A stretch of 64,000 nt of DNA from positions 17,355 to 81,354 of the forward strand of contig CAIVPX010000144.1 in assembly GCA_903907905.1 (NCBI GenBank). Reading direction: 5' to 3'. Origin of the DNA: an uncultured bacterium. GTDB lineage: Bacteria > Pseudomonadota > Gammaproteobacteria > Burkholderiales > Burkholderiaceae_E. Positions 34,468-44,178 of this stretch are shown here, one piece after another (within the stretch, counting starts at the first letter, position 1; each line of letters begins with the position of its first letter). The notes under the pieces are model-generated. The model saw nothing but the letters and a program-made list of their open reading frames with translations, was not told where the DNA came from and did no database searches. Both the position numbers and the translations under genes were made by a program.

Positions 34468-35397
34468 ATGAAAATTGGCCGATATCGCGGCGTGGATGGC
34501 GCCGAGCGCCTGGGGCTGGTGCTGGGGTCATCGCAGGCTTTGCGCGTGCTCGATGTGGGCGCGGCGCTGGCCGCAATGGGGCCCTTGCCCTTTCCGAACA
34601 CCATGGACGCATTGGTTGACGCGGGTGAGCGCGGACTGGATGTGTTACGCCAAGTATGCGAGCGCGCCGAGCGCGCGGGCGAGGCCGCGTGGTTCATGGC
34701 TGAGGCGCGCGTGCCCTGGCTTGTGCCCATTCAGGTTCGCAACTGCATTGCGGGCGGGCGAAATTTCGGAGCTCACCGCGCCGAGACGCTGGAGTACTGG
34801 ACCAAGCAGGGTGCCAAGCTGCACAGCGAAATTCCCATGGGCTTCATCAAGCTCGCCAGCGTGATGGTGCCCACGCGCAGCACGGTGCGGCGTCCACCAG
34901 AGACTCAATGGTTTGACTACGAGATCGAGCCCACGGCGGTCATCGGGCGTAGCGCCGAGCGCATTTCCGAGGACAAGGCGCTGTCGGTTGTCTTCGGCTA
35001 TACCATACTCAATGACCTCTCCGCACGCGAACTGCAGCGCAAGGAGATGGCCAATCAGTCCATTCTGCTGGGCAAGAATTTTCCGGGCCTCGGGCCCTTG
35101 GGGCCGTGGATTACCACCGCCGATGAGATTCCCGATCCGTCGGTGCTTGAGTTCGAGTTGCGCGTCAACGGCCAGGTGCGGCAGAAGGCCGACTGCCGTG
35201 ATCTGATCTTCCCGTTTCCCGCCATGATTGCGCACTGGTCGCGCATGGGTCTGGCGCGGGGCGATCTCATTACAACGGGTTCGCCCGAGGGTGTAGCCAT
35301 CGGGCGCCCGGACCCAATGGCGTTTTACCTGCAGCCGGGGGACCGCGTCGAGGCCGAGGTGGCCCAGATTGGTATCCTCGAGACCTTGATCGCCTGA
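34468..35397 (+). CDS. Fumarylacetoacetate hydrolase (FAH) family protein
   Basis: A 309-aa FAH-fold enzyme. Metal and catalytic motifs are FDYEIEPTAVIG, LNDLSARELQ and GDLITTGSPEGV, with FPGLGPLGPW preceding the substrate loop. The first glutamate pair reads EIE-P, slightly off the usual ELG. ATG 34468 lies seven bases after the Bug stop. Second of three FAH paralogues in the window; it probably handles a ring-cleavage or beta-keto product of the neighbouring oxygenases. Confidence 0.9.
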   Translation: MKIGRYRGVDGAERLGLVLGSSQALRVLDVGAALAAMGPLPFPNTMDALVDAGERGLDVLRQVCERAERAGEAAWFMAEARVPWLVPIQVRNCIAGGRNFGAHRAETLEYWTKQGAKLHSEIPMGFIKLASVMVPTRSTVRRPPETQWFDYEIEPTAVIGRSAERISEDKALSVVFGYTILNDLSARELQRKEMANQSILLGKNFPGLGPLGPWITTADEIPDPSVLEFELRVNGQVRQKADCRDLIFPFPAMIAHWSRMGLARGDLITTGSPEGVAIGRPDPMAFYLQPGDRVEAEVAQIGILETLIA

Positions 35398-35419
35398 GCT
35401 GCCCCTGACCCGAGTCCTC

Positions 35420-36400
35420 ATGCAAACCATTCCCATCGTCGACCTGCACGTCAGCGCCGAGGCCCCCGGCCCGTCGGTGAAGCAGCGGGTGGCGAACGAG
35501 CTGTATCAGGCGCTGACGACCACGGGCTTTGCCTACATCGTCGGCCACGGTATCCATCAAGATCGGATCGATGCAGCCTTCGAGGCGTCCCGGCAGTTTC
35601 ATGCCTCGCCCCTCGAGCGCAAGCAGTCGATCGCTATCAACGCGTTTCACCGCGGCTACATGGGTATGGCAAGCTCCACCATCGTCACCTCCAGCGTGGC
35701 CACGGTGCGCAAGCCCAACCTGAGCGAGTCGCTCATGCTGATGCATGAGCTGGCCCCGGACGATCCCGATCTGCTGGCGGGCAAGCCTATGCAGGGCCCC
35801 AACCAGTGGCCCGACTGGATCGCCGGATTCCGCGGCGAGATCGAGTCCTACATCGCCGAGGTCGATCGCGTGGCACGTCGCATCGTGCACACCATTGCGC
35901 TGTCGCTCGACCTGCCCGAGCATGCGCTGGAGGCCCATTTCGCCCGACCCACCACGTTCTTGCGCCTGCTGCACTATCCGCCTCAGCCCCCGGCGGCACC
36001 GGATGATCAGTTCGGTTCCGCACCGCATACCGACTACGGCATCATCACGGTGCTGGCTCAGGACGCCACCGGCGGCCTTCAGGTGCGCCCGCGCGGAGCA
36101 GCCGATTGGATCGATGCACCGCCGATTGCAGGCAGCTTCGTGCTCAATGTGGCGGACATGCTCGCGCGCTGGACCAATGACCGCTTTGTCTCCACCCCGC
36201 ATCGCGTCATCAACCGCTCGGGCAGCGAGCGCTACTCCATCCCCTATTTCTTCGATACCGACATGGAAGCGGTGATCGAGTGTCTGCCCACCTGCGTCGG
36301 TGCATCGAACCCGGCGAGGTATCAGCCAGTTCGCTACGGGGACTATCTGCTCGATCGGCTCAACCGCAACTACGACTACCGCAAGGTTGCCGCTGCATGA
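35420..36400 (+). CDS. Isopenicillin-N-synthase-like 2-oxoglutarate/Fe(II) oxygenase
   Basis: A 326-aa oxygenase with the DIOX_N domain (IPIVDL, TTGFAYIVGHGI) and the catalytic 2OG-FeII domain: PHTDYG (iron His and Asp), TPHRVIN (distal His) and RYSIPYF (the RxS motif for 2-oxoglutarate). It lies 22 bases after the FAH gene. This is a different oxygenase family from the TauD-like enzyme three genes upstream, so the operon encodes two independent oxidation steps. Confidence 0.9.
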   Translation: MQTIPIVDLHVSAEAPGPSVKQRVANELYQALTTTGFAYIVGHGIHQDRIDAAFEASRQFHASPLERKQSIAINAFHRGYMGMASSTIVTSSVATVRKPNLSESLMLMHELAPDDPDLLAGKPMQGPNQWPDWIAGFRGEIESYIAEVDRVARRIVHTIALSLDLPEHALEAHFARPTTFLRLLHYPPQPPAAPDDQFGSAPHTDYGIITVLAQDATGGLQVRPRGAADWIDAPPIAGSFVLNVADMLARWTNDRFVSTPHRVINRSGSERYSIPYFFDTDMEAVIECLPTCVGASNPARYQPVRYGDYLLDRLNRNYDYRKVAAA

Positions 36401-36470
36401 GCGGCCGTCCTGCTTTGGCCGCCACTGCGGTCAGCCCCGCGTTTTCTTCGCCCTCTCACCTGGAGACCTC

Positions 36471-37523
36471 ATGAACCGATCTTTCGATCGCAGGCAACTC
36501 ATTCTGTCCGGCGCCGCGCTGGCCGGCGCTTCATCGCTGGGCATGCCGACGCTAGCGTCCGCCCAGCAGGCGAAACTGGTCATCAACACCTACGGCGGTC
36601 GCTGGGAGAAGTTTTGGCGCGGGGCGCTGATTCCGCCCTTTACCAAGGCGACCGGTATTGATCCAACCCTGGACGTGGGGCTCGGCAAGAACTTTGTCGC
36701 CAATATCCGCGCTGCGGGTTCGGGCGCGGCGCCCTACAGCATCGTGATGATCAACGAGAACATCGCGAGTCTGGTGCGCTCCGAGGGCTTCTTCGAGGCC
36801 ATTCCCGCCGACAAGGTACCCAATCTGGCCAACGTGTACCCCAATCTGCGCAATGCGGGCGACAACGGTGTGCGCGGCATCATCTCCACGATTGGGATTG
36901 GCTACCGAAAGGACATGGTCAAGAAGCCTCCCACGTCCTGGACCGATCTTTGGACCAACCCCGAGTTCAAGGGCAAGATCGGCCTCTATCAGATCGGCAA
37001 TACCGCGGCCATGCTGTTCCTGCTCATGACGGCGCGCATCTTCGGTGGCTCCGAAATGGCCATCGACCGGGCCTTTGCCGAGATCAAGAAGCTGCTGCCC
37101 TTTCAGCAGGCTGACTGGAGTGGCACCGTGGCCACGCAGCTCACCCGCGGCGATGTCAGCGTGGCGGTGATCGATTTTCCCGAGATCGTGGCGCTGCGCA
37201 AGAAGGGCGTGCCGGTGGAGATGGTGGTGCCGACCGAAGGCGTGGTGGCCTTCGAGCAGTCCTTCAATATTCTGAAGAACGCGCCCGCCAAGGAGGCCGC
37301 CTACAAGTACCTCAACTACATTCTCGATCCGAGGGTGCAGGAGGCGATGGCCGCCGAGTTCTTCACCTCACCCAGCAATACGCAATCGCAGGTGTCAGCC
37401 AGTCTGGCCACCGATATTCCCGTGCATGGCAAGTCGATGGGCTCGATCGTGCAGTTTGACTGGGCCAAGATCAACCCCATGGTCGGCGACATCACGGATC
37501 GCTGGAATCGCGAGATGAAATGA
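36471..37523 (+). CDS. ABC transporter substrate-binding protein, PotD/spermidine-putrescine-like
   Basis: A 350-aa periplasmic protein. The N-terminus FDRRQLILSGAALAGA looks like a twin-arginine signal (Arg7, Arg8) ending in ASAQQ. The mature part starts LVINTYGGRWEKFWR and contains GIGYRKDMVKKPPTSWTDLW and AAYKYLNYILDP, typical of the extracellular solute-binding family 1 group with PotD-like proteins. ATG 36471 has GGAGA upstream. It is followed directly by ATPase and two permeases; the ligand could be a polyamine or an unrelated acid. Confidence 0.9.
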   Translation: MNRSFDRRQLILSGAALAGASSLGMPTLASAQQAKLVINTYGGRWEKFWRGALIPPFTKATGIDPTLDVGLGKNFVANIRAAGSGAAPYSIVMINENIASLVRSEGFFEAIPADKVPNLANVYPNLRNAGDNGVRGIISTIGIGYRKDMVKKPPTSWTDLWTNPEFKGKIGLYQIGNTAAMLFLLMTARIFGGSEMAIDRAFAEIKKLLPFQQADWSGTVATQLTRGDVSVAVIDFPEIVALRKKGVPVEMVVPTEGVVAFEQSFNILKNAPAKEAAYKYLNYILDPRVQEAMAAEFFTSPSNTQSQVSASLATDIPVHGKSMGSIVQFDWAKINPMVGDITDRWNREMK

Positions 37524-37554
37524 GGCGGCCCGCCTCATTGCCCGGGGTTGTGGC

Positions 37555-38643
37555 ATGACCCGGTTGGTCATCGAGGGACTCCGCAAGCGCTTCGGGGCCG
37601 TGCAGGCCCTGAAGTCGCTCGATCTGGACATCACCGAGGGCGAACTGATTTCGCTGCTGGGACCCAGTGGCTGCGGCAAGACCACCACGCTGCGTTGCGT
37701 GGCCGGTTTCGAGTTTCCCGACGAGGGGACCATTCGTTTCGACGGCCAGGACATCACGAAGCTGCCGCCAGAAAAGCGTGACCTCGGCATGGTGTTTCAG
37801 AACTACGCGCTGTTTCCGCACATGACCGTGGAGCAGAACCTGGCCTTCGGTCTCGAGATGCGCCGCGTTGATCGAGAGTCGGCCCGCCAGCGCATCGATC
37901 AGGCCTTGAAGATGGTGCAACTGGGCGCCATGCAGCATCGCTACCCCAGGCAGCTCTCCGGCGGGCAGCAGCAGCGCGTGGCGCTGGCCCGGGCACTGGT
38001 GATCGAGCCCAGGGTGCTGTTGCTCGATGAGCCCCTGGCCAATCTCGATGCCAGCCTTCGCGAAGAGATGCGTTTCTTCATCCGAGACCTGCAAAAGCGG
38101 GTGGGCATCACCACGCTTTATGTGACCCACGATCAGTCCGAAGCCATGGTGATGTCCGACCGGGTGGTGGTGATGTTCGATGGCGAGGTCGCTCAATTCG
38201 GGGCGCCCGAAGAAATCTACGCGCGTCCCTGCTCGCGTCGCGTCGCCCAGTTCATCGGGCGAACCTGTTTCATCGCGGGGAGAGTCGATCATCGAATCGA
38301 CGGTACGCTGCTGCAGGTCGCAACGCCTATGGGGGCGATCGTCTCGGCGGGTGATCCCTCGCTGGCGGCAGGCGATGCGACCCTGCTCGCTGTCAGGCCC
38401 GAGGCAATCGAATTACTTTCGGCTCGAGTCGCTGGATCAGCGGAGTCGCCTGCGGTCTACCGCTGCCGGGTGGATCGCACCTACTTTCTGGGCGGTACGG
38501 TGGACCATGCGCTCTCGTGCGAGGGCGGGATCGCGCTGACGGCGCAGACACCGCCCGGTCGCAGCATTGCGGCGGGGCATGATGCCTGCCTGCGCATCGA
38601 TCCCCAGCAGGTCTGGGCCCTGCGCGATCAGGCGGCCGCGTGA
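37555..38643 (+). CDS. ABC transporter ATP-binding protein, PotA-like
   Basis: A 362-aa ATPase: Walker A GPSGCGKTT (about residues 36-44), Q-loop VFQNYALFPH, signature LSGGQQQRVALARAL, Walker B VLLLDEPLANLD, H-loop YVTHDQSEA, and a C-terminal TOBE-like domain (residues ~285-350). Its stop overlaps the GTG start of the first permease, so subunits are made in step. Powers uptake of the PotD-like ligand. Confidence 0.95.
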   Translation: MTRLVIEGLRKRFGAVQALKSLDLDITEGELISLLGPSGCGKTTTLRCVAGFEFPDEGTIRFDGQDITKLPPEKRDLGMVFQNYALFPHMTVEQNLAFGLEMRRVDRESARQRIDQALKMVQLGAMQHRYPRQLSGGQQQRVALARALVIEPRVLLLDEPLANLDASLREEMRFFIRDLQKRVGITTLYVTHDQSEAMVMSDRVVVMFDGEVAQFGAPEEIYARPCSRRVAQFIGRTCFIAGRVDHRIDGTLLQVATPMGAIVSAGDPSLAAGDATLLAVRPEAIELLSARVAGSAESPAVYRCRVDRTYFLGGTVDHALSCEGGIALTAQTPPGRSIAAGHDACLRIDPQQVWALRDQAAA

Positions 38644-39506
38644 TCGCGCCACCGAACCGGCACGGTGCCGCCGCGTTCTGGCTGATTGCCCCGGCCCTGG
38701 TGCTCCTGTCTGTATTTCTGGTGCTGCCCTATCTGAACATCATCGTGATGAGTCTGCGGCCGCCAGCGGTCGGTGCGCCCTACGGACCGGGCTTTACCCT
38801 GAGCAACTTCACCCGGGTGCTGGGGGATGCCTACTTTCTGGGCGTGCTGGCCGATACGGTCTGGATCGCCCTGAAGACCACGCTGATTTGCCTCGTGCTG
38901 GGCTATCCGGTGGCCTTTCATCTGGCGCGCACGCACTCACGCTGGAAGGGGCTGCTGTACGTATTCGTGCTGTCGCCATTGCTGGTGGGCGTGGTCGTGC
39001 GAAGCTTCGGCTGGCTCATCCTGCTGTCGGGCAATGGGGTGATCAACCAGGGGCTGCGTAATCTGGGGCTTGTTGACGCGCCCCTCACGCTCATGAACAA
39101 CCAGTTCGGGGTCACCCTGGCGCTTGTGCATGTCTTTCTACCCTTCATGATCCTGCCGCTGATCGGGGCCATCCAGTCGATCGACCCCAACCTCGAGTTC
39201 GCAGCCCGGTCGCTGGGCGCCTCGCGGGCGAAGGTGTTCAGGCGGGTGTGGCTGCCGCTCAGCTGGCCTGGCATCCAGGCGGGCTGCACGCTGGTTTTCG
39301 TCCTTGCCCTCAGCGCCTACGTCACACCGGTGATGCTCGGCGGCGCCCAGGTGAAGACGCTGTCGGTGCTGGTCGTTCAGGCCCTGATCGACAACTTTCG
39401 CTGGCCGGCCGGCGCAGCCCTGGCCCTGATCCTGGCGGCAACGGGCGCGGTGGCGGTATGGCTGTTCGCGCGGGCGAGCCGTCCCCTGATGCGGGGGGTG
39501 GAGTGA
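38640..39506 (+). CDS. ABC transporter permease, PotB-like
   Basis: A 288-aa inner-membrane protein with six predicted helices and the EAA loop (EFAARSLGASRAKVFRRVWLPL) that contacts the ATPase. GTG start at 38640, overlapping the ATPase stop (GTGA). A conserved LVGVVVRSFGW segment lies in the central permease domain. Confidence 0.92.
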   Translation: MIAPPNRHGAAAFWLIAPALVLLSVFLVLPYLNIIVMSLRPPAVGAPYGPGFTLSNFTRVLGDAYFLGVLADTVWIALKTTLICLVLGYPVAFHLARTHSRWKGLLYVFVLSPLLVGVVVRSFGWLILLSGNGVINQGLRNLGLVDAPLTLMNNQFGVTLALVHVFLPFMILPLIGAIQSIDPNLEFAARSLGASRAKVFRRVWLPLSWPGIQAGCTLVFVLALSAYVTPVMLGGAQVKTLSVLVVQALIDNFRWPAGAALALILAATGAVAVWLFARASRPLMRGVE

Positions 39507-40303
39507 GCCCGGGGCGTCTGCTGCGCTGGGTGCCGTCGGCGTTTCTGCTGGCCGTGTACGCGTTTTTGCTGGCGCCGATCGCACTCATCGTTCTGATGTC
39601 GCTGAATGCCGGCGAGTTCCTGGCTTTCCCGCCGAAGGGGATTTCCTTGCGCTGGTATGCGGCCTTGTTCGAGAACGAGGGCTTCATGCGCGCCATTCGA
39701 ACCTCGCTGCTGGTGGCAATGGTGGCGACCCTGGCCTCATCGGTGCTCGGAACCGCCGCCGCGCTTTATTTCGTGAGGCACGGCGGACGGTATCGGGATC
39801 GACTGCGCCTGCTGCTGATGATGCCGCTGATGCTGCCGGAAATTCTCACGGCCATCGCGTTGCTCTTTTTTCTCTATGCGACCGGCATCGGCACCCGGAC
39901 GATCGCAGGGCTGCTGATCGGTCATACGCTGATCACCCTGCCGTATGTCTTCATGAACGTGTCGGCCTCGCTCTACAACTTTGACCGCTCGATCGAGCAG
40001 GCCGCACGCAGTCTGGGCGCCAGTCCACTCACGGCGTTCCGGCGCGTGACGCTGCCGCTGATCAAGCCAGGCATCATCACCGGCGCGCTGTTCGCGTTCA
40101 TCGTGTCCTTCGATCTTTTCAACATGTCGCTGCTACTCAAGGGCGTGGGCATGAGCACCTTGCCCCTGCAGTTGTTTGACTATCTGCGCTGGGACTTCGA
40201 TCCGACAGCGGCCACCGTGTCCAGTGTGAGCATTGTGCTGACGCTGGCGGTAGTGCTGCTGATCGACCGACTTGTGGGTCTGCGGTCGATTCGCTTCGGC
40301 TGA
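39503..40303 (+). CDS. ABC transporter permease, PotC-like
   Basis: A 266-aa membrane protein with about six helices and the EAA loop (QAARSLGASPLTAFRRVTLPL). The open frame extends far upstream inside the previous gene, but GTG 39503 overlaps that gene's stop (GTGA), has GGGGGGTGGA upstream, and begins just before the first membrane helix. Last gene of the eight-gene run. Confidence 0.9.
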   Translation: MSPGRLLRWVPSAFLLAVYAFLLAPIALIVLMSLNAGEFLAFPPKGISLRWYAALFENEGFMRAIRTSLLVAMVATLASSVLGTAAALYFVRHGGRYRDRLRLLLMMPLMLPEILTAIALLFFLYATGIGTRTIAGLLIGHTLITLPYVFMNVSASLYNFDRSIEQAARSLGASPLTAFRRVTLPLIKPGIITGALFAFIVSFDLFNMSLLLKGVGMSTLPLQLFDYLRWDFDPTAATVSSVSIVLTLAVVLLIDRLVGLRSIRFG

Positions 40304-40366
40304 AGTACGCTCGCGCGACGAAACTGTCCCTCATTCGATCCATCACTACCTCTGCGAGGCGCCCCC

Positions 40367-41002
40367 ATGACGGACTCGACGGTGATTCACCTGGCCCATC
40401 CGCTGATCCAGCACAAGCTCACACTCATGCGGCAGAAAGACACCAGCACCATGAGCTTTCGCCGCTTGCTCCATGAGATCAGCATGCTGATGGCGTATGA
40501 AGTGCTTCGGGACGCCCCGGTGCACATGATCGAGATCGAGACGCCCCTCGAGACCATGCAGTCGCCGGCGATCGACGGCAAGAAGACCGTGCTGGTCGCC
40601 ATCATGCGCGCGGGGCAGGGGTTTCTCGACGGCATGCTCGAGGTGGTCCCCAGTGCCCGGGTCGGGCACATCGGGCTGTACCGCGACCCCACGACACTTC
40701 AGGCCGTGGAGTACTACTTCAAGGTACCGCAGGACATGAGCGAGCGCGACGTGATCGTGCTCGATCCCATGCTGGCCACGGGCAACTCAGCGGTGGCGGC
40801 CGTTGATCGGATCAAGGCCACACGCCCCAGGTCGCTGCGCTTTGTCTGCCTGTTGGCTGCGCCCGAGGGCTTGCGGCATTTCCATGCGCATCATGCCGAC
40901 GTGCCGATCTACACCGCCGCGATCGATCGCGAACTGAACGACCACGGCTACATCGTGCCGGGTCTGGGCGACGCCGGCGATCGGATTTTCGGGACGAAAT
41001 AG
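40367..41002 (+). CDS. upp: Uracil phosphoribosyltransferase
   Basis: A 211-aa cytosolic salvage enzyme converting uracil and PRPP to UMP. Clear family blocks: [16 protein letters not shown] at the N-terminus, [23 protein letters not shown], and the PRPP-binding [14 protein letters not shown], ending [17 protein letters not shown]. Full length. It stands alone after the ABC operon with a 63-base gap. Confidence 0.97.
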   Translation: MTDSTVIHLAHPLIQHKLTLMRQKDTSTMSFRRLLHEISMLMAYEVLRDAPVHMIEIETPLETMQSPAIDGKKTVLVAIMRAGQGFLDGMLEVVPSARVGHIGLYRDPTTLQAVEYYFKVPQDMSERDVIVLDPMLATGNSAVAAVDRIKATRPRSLRFVCLLAAPEGLRHFHAHHADVPIYTAAIDRELNDHGYIVPGLGDAGDRIFGTK

Positions 41003-41088
41003 GAACGGCAGACGATGTGTCCGCCGCACTGGCCCGGTGAGGCAGGGGGGCGCCGCGTGGACGAACGCCCCGGCCGGCCAGTTGTGGC

Positions 41089-41418
41089 TTACAGACCGCG
41101 CTTGCGACGGAGTTGGCCGAAGAGTTCCTCGGCACCGTCGGCGATATCCTTGAGCGGATTGTCCCGGCAGAACTTGTCGATCCACATGTACATGGTTTCG
41201 TTGTCGGTGCCGCGGAGCGCGTCAATGTTCGACTGGAACGCCATGCCGCTGAGGAAACCCACCAGCCAGGCCTTGTCGGAATTGTCTCGGTCACGCGCCC
41301 ACACGCCGCAGGAGCGAACGCCCCGGACGCTCACCTGGGCTTCGGCGATGACGGGAACGGTGGCAATGGCAGAAGTGAGAAGGGCGCCTGCGAGGGCGAG
41401 GCTAAGCTTGGAGGTCAT
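41089..41418 (-). CDS. Small secreted protein with two cysteines, unknown function
   Basis: A 109-aa protein with a signal peptide (LALAGALLTSAIATVPVIAEAQ). The mature part has two cysteines, CGVWARDR and IDKFCRDNPL, and the pattern WLVGFLSGMAFQSN between them, which is reminiscent of small periplasmic proteins such as HdeA-like or Rap1a-like folds. I cannot assign a family with confidence. It is convergent with upp and divergent from the amidohydrolase gene. Confidence 0.75.
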   Translation of the reverse strand: MTSKLSLALAGALLTSAIATVPVIAEAQVSVRGVRSCGVWARDRDNSDKAWLVGFLSGMAFQSNIDALRGTDNETMYMWIDKFCRDNPLKDIADGAEELFGQLRRKRGL

Positions 41419-41622
41419 GGTCGGGACTCGGCATCAAGGGGGGTTAGTAGAAACCGCAATTCTAACCCGAGGCCCGCCAATCCGTGGGGATTGCTCAAGT
41501 TATCGATCGCTGCCGGCGGCGAATTCGTCACACGATTCCAACAGTGCGAAGCGGCAAGGCCTGAATTAAGCTTGTCGGGCAGCGACCTTTTCCCCCTCAA
41601 TTTTCGGTCACACCCACCCGTC

Positions 41623-43143
41623 ATGAACAACACCCTCCTGATTTCCAACGCCCTGGCCATTCTGCCGCGTGGCGGTCGTCTGGTTGCCGAGCGTGCCGAC
41701 CTCCTGATCGACGCGGCGCGGATCGCCCGAATCGCCGCGCCCGGCGCGCTGCGTGACGTGTCCGCAGACGCGAGGGTTGACGCCAGCCGCCTCCTGATTG
41801 CGCCCGGCCTGGTGAACGGCCACCTGCACTCGTGGGATGTGTTTCAGAAGGGCTGCATGGAAAACCTGCCGCTCGAGATGTCGATGGCTTACCTGCGGCC
41901 CCGCAAGCCCGTACCGCTGACCGAGCGGCAGGTCTACCTGCGCACCATGGTCGTGGCGCTGGAGGCCTTGCGCTCGGGGACAACCACCCTGGTTGACGAT
42001 CTCAGCCTCGGCCAGGGCATGACGCGAGGGCAGATCGAGGCAGCGCTGCAGGCCTACGAAGATTCGGGCCTCCGGGTGTTGATGGGTTTCTCGATGATCG
42101 ACAAGGCGGTAGTCGACAGCTACCCCTTTGTGGACGAATGCTTCGACCCTCAGCTGCTTGCGGCGTTGCGCGCGCTGCCGCGGCCGGACGGCCAGGCTCT
42201 GCTCGATCTGGTGCGCGACCTGGCCCGCACGCGTCATCCCGCCTCGAATCGGGTCGGTGTGCTGGTCGCGCCGTCTGCGCCCCACCGTTGCACCGATGAC
42301 TTTCTGCGTCGGTGCCGCCGGCTGGCGGACGAACTGGATTTACCGGTGATCACGCACTGCCAGGAGACCCGGCTGCAGCTGGTCACCGCCCAGCAGTTCT
42401 ACGGTCGTAGTCTGGTGGCCCAACTCGACAAGCTTGGGTTTCTGGGCCCGCGAACCACCCTGATTCATGCTACCTGGCTGTCCGCCGACGACATCCGACG
42501 GATCGCCGACCGCGGGGCGTCGGTGCAGCACAACCCGTACAGCAACGCCGTGATCGGATCGGGCCTCGCACCGGTTCGGGAGTGTCTCGACGCCGGCATC
42601 AACGTGTCGATGGGCAGTGACGGCTCGGGGATTCTCTTTGGCAATCACATGCTCAATTCCCTTTGTTTCGGGGCCACCTTGTCCAAGCTGCGTTCGCCCG
42701 ATCACACCCGATGGCTCAGTGCCGAAGAGGTGTTGCGGGCGGCCACGCAAGGGGGGGCACAGGCGCTCGGCCTGCCCATCGGCAAGCTCGAAGAAGGAAG
42801 TGCCGCAGACCTGGTGGGCTATCGTCTGGACACACTGGCCTTCACGCCGCTGAATGACCCGATTCGCCAACTGGTCTACGGCGAAAAGGGCACGGCGATC
42901 GATCTGGTGGTGGTTGATGGCCGGCAGGTGATGGCAGAGGGTAAGGTGCTTGCCGTCAATGAGCAGGCGCTGCTGCGCGAGACCCACGAGGCCCATGCCG
43001 ATCTGATCGCGAGCCTGTCCGCGTCCAACGAGGACGCGGTGCCCTTTCGCGATTCGCTGCTTCGCATCACGGTCAAGGCGCTGGGGTGTCCAATCGACGA
43101 AACCGTGCGCCCGGCCTGGATCGAGGGCTCGCACCCGCGCTGA
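41623..43143 (+). CDS. Amidohydrolase family protein (ATZ/TRZ, cytosine/guanine-deaminase-like)
   Basis: A 506-aa metal-dependent hydrolase. The metal motif is NGHLHSWD, followed by SAPHRCTDD, ITHCQETRLQ, IHATWLS and MGSDGSG (metal Asp), then the C-terminal beta-sandwich (SAADLVGYRLD). It fits deaminases or dechlorinases of ring nitrogen compounds such as TrzA/AtzB/SsnA-like proteins. The frame is open upstream across the divergent region, but ATG 41623 starts the family N-terminus; no clear Shine-Dalgarno is seen. An FAH gene follows after 119 bases. Confidence 0.88.
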   Translation: MNNTLLISNALAILPRGGRLVAERADLLIDAARIARIAAPGALRDVSADARVDASRLLIAPGLVNGHLHSWDVFQKGCMENLPLEMSMAYLRPRKPVPLTERQVYLRTMVVALEALRSGTTTLVDDLSLGQGMTRGQIEAALQAYEDSGLRVLMGFSMIDKAVVDSYPFVDECFDPQLLAALRALPRPDGQALLDLVRDLARTRHPASNRVGVLVAPSAPHRCTDDFLRRCRRLADELDLPVITHCQETRLQLVTAQQFYGRSLVAQLDKLGFLGPRTTLIHATWLSADDIRRIADRGASVQHNPYSNAVIGSGLAPVRECLDAGINVSMGSDGSGILFGNHMLNSLCFGATLSKLRSPDHTRWLSAEEVLRAATQGGAQALGLPIGKLEEGSAADLVGYRLDTLAFTPLNDPIRQLVYGEKGTAIDLVVVDGRQVMAEGKVLAVNEQALLRETHEAHADLIASLSASNEDAVPFRDSLLRITVKALGCPIDETVRPAWIEGSHPR

Positions 43144-43262
43144 AGTGCGCCCACGTGTCGGGATTGGCCTGCCGCGCTGACAGCCCCTCGGGTGCCGCCT
43201 ACAATCCGGCCGGAGCGCGACGCGTCGTGCCGGCCATCAACCAAACCAAGGGAGACCCCCGC

Positions 43263-44051
43263 ATGAGCATGACCTGGTGCCGCTTTGAAGCAGCTGGAAA
43301 GACCGCATACGGCATTGTGGAGGGCGAAACGGTCGTGCCCGTTCAGGGCTCGCCCTTTGGTGATTACGAGAAATCGGCCGAGCGATTGGCCTTGTCGGCC
43401 GTGAAGCTGCTTGTGCCGGTTGTGCCCAACACGTTTTTTTGCGCGGGGCTCAACTACGCGCAGCACGTCACCGAGGTGGCGCACAAGGTGGGGCTGCCGC
43501 CCAGCCTGCCCACCCGTGCCGAGGTCGGGTATCGCGCCAACAATGCGCTGATCGCGCACGGCGAAAACATCGTCAAGCCCGCGGATGCAACGGAGCTGTT
43601 CCAGTACGAGGGCGAACTGGTGGCGGTATTTGGCAAGAAGGCACGCCATGTCACGCCCGAGCAGGCGCTTGATTGCGTGTTGGGCTGGACCATCGGTAAT
43701 GATGTGAGCGAGCGCAGCTGGCAAAAGAGTGACCGGACCTTCTTCCGGTCGAAAAACTCCGATACCTTCAAGCCCATGGGGCCGTGGTTCGTGACCGGCC
43801 TTGATTATCGCCAGATGCGCACCATCATTCGGCTGAACGGCCGCCAGGTGGACAGCTTCGAAACCGCGAAGATGATCTTCAATCCCGAGACCTTCATCAG
43901 CGAAACCTCGCGCTATTGCACGATCAGCCCGGGCGACGTGATGTGGTTCGGAACCGAAGGCGTTCAGGAAAACATGAAGCCTGGTGATGTGGTGGAAATC
44001 GAGATCACCGGCATCGGCGTCTTGCGCAATCAGGTGGTGGCCGAGGCCTGA
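43263..44051 (+). CDS. Fumarylacetoacetate hydrolase (FAH) family protein
   Basis: A 262-aa FAH-fold enzyme. Catalytic blocks: YEGELVAVFGK, IGNDVSERSWQ (where others read NDVSARD) and GDVMWFGTEGV (others GTPxGV), so the substrate pocket differs from its two paralogues in the window. ATG 43263 has GGGAGA upstream; a longer upstream frame overlaps the amidohydrolase end and is not supported. Third FAH homologue here. Confidence 0.88.
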   Translation: MSMTWCRFEAAGKTAYGIVEGETVVPVQGSPFGDYEKSAERLALSAVKLLVPVVPNTFFCAGLNYAQHVTEVAHKVGLPPSLPTRAEVGYRANNALIAHGENIVKPADATELFQYEGELVAVFGKKARHVTPEQALDCVLGWTIGNDVSERSWQKSDRTFFRSKNSDTFKPMGPWFVTGLDYRQMRTIIRLNGRQVDSFETAKMIFNPETFISETSRYCTISPGDVMWFGTEGVQENMKPGDVVEIEITGIGVLRNQVVAEA

Positions 44052-44088
44052 TCACAGGCCCTACCCCGGGCAGCCGGCGGTAAGTGCC

Positions 44089-44132
44089 GGCGCCTGGGGC
44101 CGCGCCGCGCTGCCCCGGTGGGCACAGGCGCC
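44089..44132. terminator. Hairpin between convergent FAH and CMD-family genes
   Basis: GGCGCCTG (44089-44096) and CAGGCGCC (44125-44132) are perfectly complementary, with an inner GGGGC/GCCCC pair (44096-44100, 44112-44116). Position between two stops supports a bidirectional terminator; TATTTTT lies 20 bases further on the plus strand. Confidence 0.4.
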
Positions 44133-44178
44133 AACGCCAACGCCAAACCGCGTATTTTTCGGCCGGCGGGGTCGTCGC

